Shown here piece after piece: positions 58,005-64,000 of a DNA stretch of 64,000 bases; the first letter of the stretch is position 1; each line of letters starts with the position of its first letter. The position numbers were made by a program, and so were the translations under genes. The notes below the pieces were generated by a model. That model saw nothing but the letters and a program-made list of their open reading frames with translations. It had not been told where the DNA came from and ran no database searches. The stretch spans positions 32,203,598 to 32,267,597 of the forward strand of contig NC_030385.2 of the NCBI RefSeq assembly GCF_001625215.2, in the 5' to 3' direction. This DNA is from Daucus carota subsp. sativus (lineage: Eukaryota > Streptophyta > Magnoliopsida > Apiales > Apiaceae).

Positions 58005-58973
58005 ATGTCAGACACTCCAAGACCAAAGCTTCCGGCTAACAAGAGCCCAATAGTAAGTAATCCCGATGGCAGTTTTACGCGACTACTTGAAATACCATCC
58101 ATTCCCGCGACACCTGACGACGATGGACACACTCCTGTTCTTAGTAAAGACATTCCTATGAATTCCGAGAAGGGGACTTGGTTCCGAATATTCATTCCAC
58201 GACAAGTACTTAATAGTACTCAGAAACTCCCCCTGTTGGTATATTATCATGGTGGTGGTTTCGTGTTCATGAGCGCTGCCTCGGCCACAAGTCATAATTT
58301 TTGTGCTAAACTAGCTTCTCAGCTCCATGTAGTGGTGGCTTCAATCGAGTATCGTCTTGCCCCTGAACACCGCCTGCCTGCTGCGTATGACGATGCAGTA
58401 GAAGCTTTGCATTGCATCAAGATGAGCCAAGATATTTGGCTCCATCAATATGCTGACTTATCTAATTGTTTCCTTGGCGGCTCTAGTGCAGGGGGCAATA
58501 TAGCCTATCATGCAGGACTACGTGCAGCTGATATAGTTGATGATCTTGAACCGCTGAAGATAAAAGGGCTAATTCTGCAGCAACCTTTTTTTAGCGGTTT
58601 AGAAAGGACAGAGTCAGAAATAAGACTAGGAAGCGGTTCAATTTTGACCCTTGCAGGCAGCGATCATATGTGGAATATGTCGCTGCCAGTTGGTGTGGAT
58701 CGTGATCATGAGTACTGTAATCCGTTGATTGGAGGTGGATCGGTTAACATAGAGCGCCTACGGGTCCTGGGATGGAGGGTACTTACATGTGGTGGTTCTG
58801 GGGATCATTTAATTGATAAGCAGATGGAGCTGCACAGGATGTTGGAGGAGAAGGGTGTACAGACCGCGCTATATCTTGGAGACGGCTATCATGGTATGGA
58901 GCTTATGGAACCTTCGAAAGCTGATGGACTTATTGAAGCTGTAAAGCAGTTTGTTTCCTCAACAGTGTCCTAG
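58005..58973 (+). CDS. Plant carboxylesterase, alpha/beta hydrolase (CXE20-like)
   Basis: Single-exon gene of 322 residues, the usual size for plant class-I CXE enzymes related to the GID1 receptor and to hormone-sensitive lipase. ATG 58005 is chosen because the only in-frame codon just before it is TTG. The oxyanion-hole motif HGGG is at 82-85. The nucleophile elbow GSSAG has the catalytic Ser at 161, and the triad is completed by Asp267 (GSGDH) and His296 (GYHG), so it should be an active esterase. There is no signal peptide, pointing to the cytosol. VSKDIP-like and LPVGVDRDHEYCNP segments resemble Arabidopsis CXE20 as I recall it. The substrate cannot be predicted; relatives act on small esters, hormones and xenobiotics. 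It converges with the kinase gene at 59323 on the opposite strand. Confidence 0.92.
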   Translation: MSDTPRPKLPANKSPIVSNPDGSFTRLLEIPSIPATPDDDGHTPVLSKDIPMNSEKGTWFRIFIPRQVLNSTQKLPLLVYYHGGGFVFMSAASATSHNFCAKLASQLHVVVASIEYRLAPEHRLPAAYDDAVEALHCIKMSQDIWLHQYADLSNCFLGGSSAGGNIAYHAGLRAADIVDDLEPLKIKGLILQQPFFSGLERTESEIRLGSGSILTLAGSDHMWNMSLPVGVDRDHEYCNPLIGGGSVNIERLRVLGWRVLTCGGSGDHLIDKQMELHRMLEEKGVQTALYLGDGYHGMELMEPSKADGLIEAVKQFVSSTVS

Positions 58974-59322
58974 TGGCGGCAACAGAGTACTTTAAACTAA
59001 AATAGATTAATTATCAATTGAGGTCAAGTTTACAGAACAATAATTCGACATTCTCTATGTATTTGAGATGCAACCAGGAACATTCCTATACCTGCGGAAT
59101 TCCTATGCTCTATATATTGAGATACTTTATACAATTCAAGAATAATCCCCTTTCTTTAGACACACCCAATAAGCATAATCTTCCAAACAAGAATTTTACT
59201 CAACAAAGCTAAACAAATATTAGTAATGTAATTTGATTCGGTATTTACATGCAAATCAAACAAGGTAAAATAATTTACAGGTGATAAGACTATACAGTAT
59301 ACTAACACATGATATTACACCC
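58974..59322. other. Short spacer between convergent genes
   Basis: About 350 bp between the carboxylesterase stop and the kinase stop; it must hold both 3' UTRs. No other feature seen. Confidence 0.6.
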
Positions 59323-61194
59323 TCATTGTGGCTTCTTGCGAGACTTTGATGCCAAGGGGGAGTTTGGTGAAGGCAAAAGCTCAACTGGCAATACTGGGGG
59401 TTCCATTTCTCCAGTTAGCATTGCTGCCACCTCTTTCATAGAAGGCCGGAGTAGAGGTGATTTTTGCAGACACAGAAGTGCTATTGTGATGCATAGTAAA
59501 GCCTGCTCAGTGTCTAGAGATTTCATCGACTGATCAACCAGATCAAGAAGTTTTCCTGCACGGGCAAGATGCCTTGTCCAATATAGTAGATTAGCACGCT
59601 GAAATTCCTTCATTGGGGATCCTGTAACTTGAAGTGGCCTACGCCCTGAAATCAGAACCAACAGCACCATTCCAAAGCTGTAAACATCAGACATTTCCGA
59701 GGGAGTGGAACCACTGCAATACTCGGGAGCAATGTAACAAACAGTTCCCCTCATACTTGGAGTGCTACTAATACCACAACTTCTAGGAATATCTCCACTC
59801 ACAGAATCATGACTACTACGCCTACCTCTCCCGAGTTCACTACTTACTCCATCAGAAAACCAATCTACACTACCCTTGCTCTTACTCCTTTTCACCTTCC
59901 TTTTCACATACACATCATCAACGTCCGTTGGCCACATATTATCCTCGTGATCAACTGCAGACATGTTTTTCCCCTGCTTCTCCTTCTTCTTTTTCATTCT
60001 ACTAAGTTCCTCACAATACTCCTCCTTCCACCACTCCCTAGCAGGCCTTCTCTTATCTTTCTTTATGTTCTTTTCCTCATCTAATGACACCCACCAATCC
60101 AACCTCCTCTTACTCTTCTTCTTCCTCTCTGATTTCCCCATCACCCCTGGCTTTGATGAGCCTCCATTCCAATCATTCTTTGGCTCTTCTTTCCTAATTG
60201 CATTTCCAATCCATTCCATCACATAATCTTTCACCACTCCCTGTTCTACCACATCATCATCTTGCTTCCTCCACAAATCCTTCTTCATTTCCCCATTCAC
60301 CGTTTCCATTCCACTCTCCCCATCAACCCTTCCAGAATTCTCTTCAAACGGCGATCCTCCCTCTGTCAATTCCTCCGTAATTGTAAGTGTAACACAACTC
60401 TCCGGAGACTGATCCAAACCAAAATCCAATTCATTACAAGTACTCCCATTAATCACACTATCCTTTTCTTCCATCTGAATTACAGCAAAATCTTTCATCT
60501 TCAACGAGGCGAGACCAAAATCACCAATCTTCGCATTAAAATCATCATCCAAAAGAATATTACTAGGCTTAATATCGCCATGAATAACAGGAGGATCACA
60601 ACCATGATGCAAATATTCTAATCCCTTAGCAACATCAACCGCAATTAAAAACCGAATTTTCCAACAATCAAGTTCAACAGACTTACACTGCAGTAAACAC
60701 TTCTGTAAGCTCCCATTAGTCATGCGTTCATAAACAAGCAACATGCGACGCCTTTGTCTGTCCAAACAGAAACCAACAAGTGACAAAATGTAATAAGACT
60801 CAAATTTAGCAGCCAAGAAAAGCTCATTCTGAAATTCACGCTCGCCTTGTAGAGAACCAGCGTCCATGACCTTAACAGCAACATTTTGTTTGTTTATTTT
60901 TCCCGAATAAACAGAGCCAGAGCCGCCTTGTCCGAGGAGGTTTCTAGTGGAGAAAGAAGAGGTGGCACGACGAAGAGTTGAGTACGAGAAGCGGTGAGGT
61001 CCCGTGGAGGTGGTGTTTATTAAGGTGGTTTTGTGAGCGAGTTTGCGAAAATAGTGAAAAATAAAGGCTATGAGGATGATCAAGGTGGCAGCGGCGACGG
61101 CGAGGAGAGGAGCAAGGAGGTGAGGTTTGTGGTGGTGGTGTGCGGTGGCGGAGTATTGGAGGAGTCTACGTGATGAAACATAACGAGATGGCAT
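59323..61194 (-). CDS. Receptor-like serine/threonine kinase (At4g25390-like)
   Basis: Membrane-anchored kinase of 623 residues in one exon. ATG is at 61192-61194; upstream in-frame codons start only with TTG. A His-rich N-terminus (about 25 residues) precedes one membrane segment (about 26-49, LLAPLLAVAAATLIILIAFI), with almost no extracellular domain. Kinase motifs: Gly-rich loop GQGGSGSVY (88-96), VAVK Lys108, catalytic loop HGDIKPSN from 205, DFG 225-227, IAPEYCSG near 488. HGD replaces HRD, so it is a non-RD kinase. Between DFG and APE there is an insert of about 260 residues rich in Lys, Glu, Asp and Ser, where most kinases have 20-30. As I recall, this layout is typical of the At4g25390/At2g45590/At5g51770 group. 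Substrate and ligand unknown; signalling at a membrane is inferred. Confidence 0.93.
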   Translation of the reverse strand: MPSRYVSSRRLLQYSATAHHHHKPHLLAPLLAVAAATLIILIAFIFHYFRKLAHKTTLINTTSTGPHRFSYSTLRRATSSFSTRNLLGQGGSGSVYSGKINKQNVAVKVMDAGSLQGEREFQNELFLAAKFESYYILSLVGFCLDRQRRRMLLVYERMTNGSLQKCLLQCKSVELDCWKIRFLIAVDVAKGLEYLHHGCDPPVIHGDIKPSNILLDDDFNAKIGDFGLASLKMKDFAVIQMEEKDSVINGSTCNELDFGLDQSPESCVTLTITEELTEGGSPFEENSGRVDGESGMETVNGEMKKDLWRKQDDDVVEQGVVKDYVMEWIGNAIRKEEPKNDWNGGSSKPGVMGKSERKKKSKRRLDWWVSLDEEKNIKKDKRRPAREWWKEEYCEELSRMKKKKEKQGKNMSAVDHEDNMWPTDVDDVYVKRKVKRSKSKGSVDWFSDGVSSELGRGRRSSHDSVSGDIPRSCGISSTPSMRGTVCYIAPEYCSGSTPSEMSDVYSFGMVLLVLISGRRPLQVTGSPMKEFQRANLLYWTRHLARAGKLLDLVDQSMKSLDTEQALLCITIALLCLQKSPLLRPSMKEVAAMLTGEMEPPVLPVELLPSPNSPLASKSRKKPQ

Positions 61195-62583
61195 GATCGA
61201 AATATTTATGTTTCGGCTTGAGTTCAAACGAGAACTAAACTTAAAAATGAAAATCGAAAATCGAGAGTAACAAACTGTGTTACCAGGTGTTTGCAGGAAT
61301 TTTAAAATAGTAATGAAGAAGATGAAATATAATTGAGATCATTTTTGTATCAAGTCTGAGCTGTGATTCGTAGGTTAAACTTTGTTTTCATTACAAGATT
61401 ATGAAACGTATGTATGTGTAGTGAAATACAGATCATAGTTCACCCTCAGGCCTCATGCCCATCATTTTCAATCAAAACTAACATCTTTAAAACTGATTAC
61501 ACTATTAAACTTTAGTACAACTTATGTGATTAGAGATCAACACAAAATATTATCGTAAAAAGTGAAAATCAGACTTAATCAGTAAACACCCAGAATAAGA
61601 AATAATCAAAAATTTATTAAATTGATCGGAGATTATTCGAATATTTAATTAGTTTGACGAACTACATATCATGGATTAATCGATAATTAATCACCAACTT
61701 ATAAAACAATGCCCAGAGTTATATAAAAACTGTGGACTTTAAATTTCACATCACAGAAAATGCTAAGAATATGTATGAGCTGCTGTCATGCTTAACTTTA
61801 TATAAATTAAATAAGATAATGGAGGAGCAGGTAATTTTGTATCTAATATTATACTGAGTAGTCAAGCAAGCCTGCTTGCTGGTTTAATATATGTGATTAT
61901 AATATTAAACAGGTAGCAGTGATTTAGGTGATTGATGATTATGAATGATCAGTAATTATAGTTTTATGTTAAGGATAACTATGGTAATTAATCTACCTCA
62001 GGTTTATTTGTTTTTGTGGGTGAACAAACAGAGTGTGAGTTTGTTCTGGTTGGCTTGACAAATTGATATTCTTATGTGTTTAGTTGGCAGTAATTTTCAG
62101 TTTTCCTGATTTGTGTATATTTTTTCAAACTATACTCTGTCACTCTTGTGTTTGTTTGGATCTTACATCATTTTGTGAAATCTTGTTGGATACATGTTGC
62201 TTTCAATTTTAATCATCTCGTATGACTATGTTTCTGAAACCTGCCCAAACACGCCTGCTTGCTTGCCTGTAATCATTTTAAGTTCATCGATTGACTTTGT
62301 TAAATATTGATTTACAAAAGCTAGTCCAGACAGATATTTACTTTGCAGGTTCATGTCTTCTTCATTCTTTAATGGATGGTCGTCCATGCTGTTTGTGGTT
62401 CGCATAATGCCAGAATTCATTCTTGACCCCGTGCAAAATACTTGTAAAGTCGTGAGTCGGACCCTCGTGGCTCACTCGTAAGGTGGAATTAGTCCGATTC
62501 GATAAGACGGGAACTTTGTTTGTAGAAAAGATATGCCGACTTGACTTCTCTTGTCATAGCAGATTTTTTCAAAATTGATATTA
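61195..62583. other. Upstream region of the kinase gene
   Basis: AT-rich. 61560-61700 is a diverged copy of the GATTAATCGG-type repeat seen at 11560. A 64-codon open frame on the minus strand at 62226-62420 is protein-like in composition but has no family signature. Confidence 0.45.
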
Positions 62584-62811
62584 CTCTTTCTGATTTTTTT
62601 ATATGTCACTGTTGACTTGGGCACGTATTTTTAGGTGAGTCGACCGGATAGTAAGTTATTATTTTTAATTGATTTTTTTTGTGAATTAAAATTTTGATCA
62701 CATATTTTTATTCAGAAAAAAATTCTAAAATAATACTTTTAACTACCCGGTCAAAACATTTAAAAGTGTGTGCCAAAAAGTCAAACGTCATATATTGAAA
62801 AACGGAGGGAG
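62584..62811. mobile_element. Stowaway-like MITE
   Basis: The left end CTCTTTCTGATTTTTTTATA pairs with the right end AACGGAGGGAG; TA at 62582-62583 and 62812-62813. Opposed GTTGACTTGGGCAC and GTGTGCCAAAAAGTC extend the inverted repeat. Confidence 0.7.
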
Positions 62812-62865
62812 TATTCATGAACTTATAATTGTGCTCGAGCAAAAGACTTTTTGTTCAAATAATTA

Positions 62866-63030
62866 TTTCTCCGTCCTATTTTGTATGAGATTTTTCGACA
62901 CAATTTTAATTGTTTGTGAATATTAAATAAGTGTAATGATGAATGTATGATTATAATAATTTTTAAAATATGTTTAATAGAAAAATTATTTTTTGAAATA
63001 TCTAAAAAAATAATCATGAGATCGATGGAG
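62866..63030. mobile_element. Degenerate Stowaway-like MITE
   Basis: The left end TTTCTCCGTCCTATTTT pairs loosely with a right end GATCGATGGAG followed by TA. Short and old. Confidence 0.45.
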
Positions 63031-63091
63031 TAATAGGATATGCCCACTGCTGAAAATATTCATGGGTGCCTTGTGACTTTTGACTTGTGAG

Positions 63092-63439
63092 TAGGGTTCA
63101 TGTCACAGCGGCACGGGCATGCCAGTTTGGGCATGCCCTAGCCTTTTGTCCATTTGGCATGCTTTTTTACTAATTTTTTATATAAATAATAAAATTTATA
63201 TAAATATTATATCTTATAAATATTGAAAATTTTAAAAATATAGTCCAACTTCATAGTTAAATATTAAATAAACTACTAATATAAGTTAGTACTCTAATAA
63301 GTTCTGTTCTTAATATTCCTGTAATGATGCAGCAGTTTTTGCTATATTTAATGGAAAATGGCATGCTATTTGGGTATGCCTTTTTATAAAATACATGCCT
63401 ATAGGCATGCCAGCGAGAACTGCCGTGACATGTACCCTA
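63092..63439. mobile_element. hAT-type MITE with GGCATGCC motifs
   Basis: Flanked by a perfect 8-bp duplication CTTGTGAG (63084-63091 and 63440-63447). TIRs TAGGGTTCATGTCAC and (reverse complement) TAGGGTACATGTCAC, followed by GGGCATGCC-type repeats on both sides. 348 bp. Confidence 0.92.
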
Positions 63440-63708
63440 CTTGTGAGCCCGCGCATGTAATGGACTCAAAACGGGCTTATGGGTGTGTTGTACAATGAAG
63501 AAAAGTATCGAGGCAAGGTTCTCTTCGACCTGTCAAAAACCCAAGCTACCCGGTGGTTATTGTTAAAGAATTTGTGTGGTGCCCAATATCATATCTGTGC
63601 TGAAAAGTGTGTACGCAAGGGCAAAGGCCCAACTCAGTAAAGACAAAAGCTAGACTTGGGTAGGCTGTCAATTGATCGAATATCCAGTCCGACATAAGAG
63701 CTGACGGT

Positions 63709-64000
63709 AGGGATGGGCATCGGGCCCTTTCGGGTCGGGGATTGTTATACCCGGCCCCGATCCCCGAATCCAAACCCAATCCCCATCCCCGGCCCGATCC
63801 CCATCGGGGATTATTTTTCGATCCCCATCCCAGGCCCGATCGGGATTCGGGGATACCCGCGGTGATTCGGGGATTTTTAATTTAAGCTAAAATTTCTATT
63901 TAAATACTTAAATTCATTATTACGATTATTTTCTAAAATGTCTAATTAATACCTAATCATTTTAATAAACAGATCTTCAATGATTTAATTATGACTTTTT
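63709..64000. mobile_element. Left end of a hAT-like element, continues past the window
   Basis: TAGGGATGGGCATCGGGCC is a common hAT start. It is followed by GC-rich repeats of GATCCCCATC and CGGGGAT (63720-63875) and then AT-rich DNA. No right end within the window. Confidence 0.55.

Noticed and set aside
59809-60621. Plus-strand frames within the kinase gene
   Set aside because: Antisense shadows of the Lys/Glu-rich insert of the minus-strand kinase gene.
62226-62420. 64-codon minus-strand frame as a gene
   Set aside because: Protein-like composition but no domain, no linked exons and no recognised homologue; left as an unassigned frame.

Overview
The window is nuclear DNA of a eudicot plant. 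It has GT-AG introns, AT-rich intergenic DNA, plant-type gene families (GT47 xyloglucan glycosyltransferase, group Ib bHLH, trihelix factor, receptor-like kinase, class-I carboxylesterase) and many Stowaway and hAT miniature transposons. An asterid such as Apiaceae would fit, but the species cannot be fixed from the sequence.

Layout. 1-711: two abutting Stowaway elements, then the last exon of a NEET (CDGSH iron-sulfur) gene that begins left of the window. 5990-7453: single-exon GT47 gene. 12554-18917 and 22270-24105: two intact tandem copies of the mitochondrial metalloprotease gene OMA1. Copy 1 carries about 4.6 kb of extra DNA in intron 2, including an LTR-bounded piece with a kinesin-like fragment. 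29879-31252 and 34862-35850: two tandem group Ib bHLH genes; the first has a hAT element with an 8-bp target duplication in exon 1. 36.7-48.5 kb: transposon-rich, with a hAT carrying a decayed transposase, an about 1.9-kb Helitron built of repeats of its own 5' end, and Stowaways. 49163-52698: a four-exon gene joining a trihelix DNA-binding domain to a pseudokinase. 53-57 kb: nested hAT elements and miniature elements. 58005-58973: carboxylesterase. 59323-61194 (minus strand): receptor-like kinase with an about 260-residue insert in its kinase domain. 61.2-64 kb: further miniature elements.

The genes do not form one pathway. What links them is conserved order: from memory, NEET, OMA1, bHLH36/bHLH120, the trihelix-kinase gene and an At4g25390-type kinase lie together at about At5g51720-At5g51800 in Arabidopsis. 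The window is therefore an old conserved block, inflated by transposons and by local duplication of OMA1 and bHLH. I saw no CRISPR array, operon, tRNA, rRNA or defence-type system. The strongest unusual items are the host-gene fragment between LTR-like repeats, the Helitron with repeated 5' ends, and the many insertions that can be dated with duplicated empty sites.
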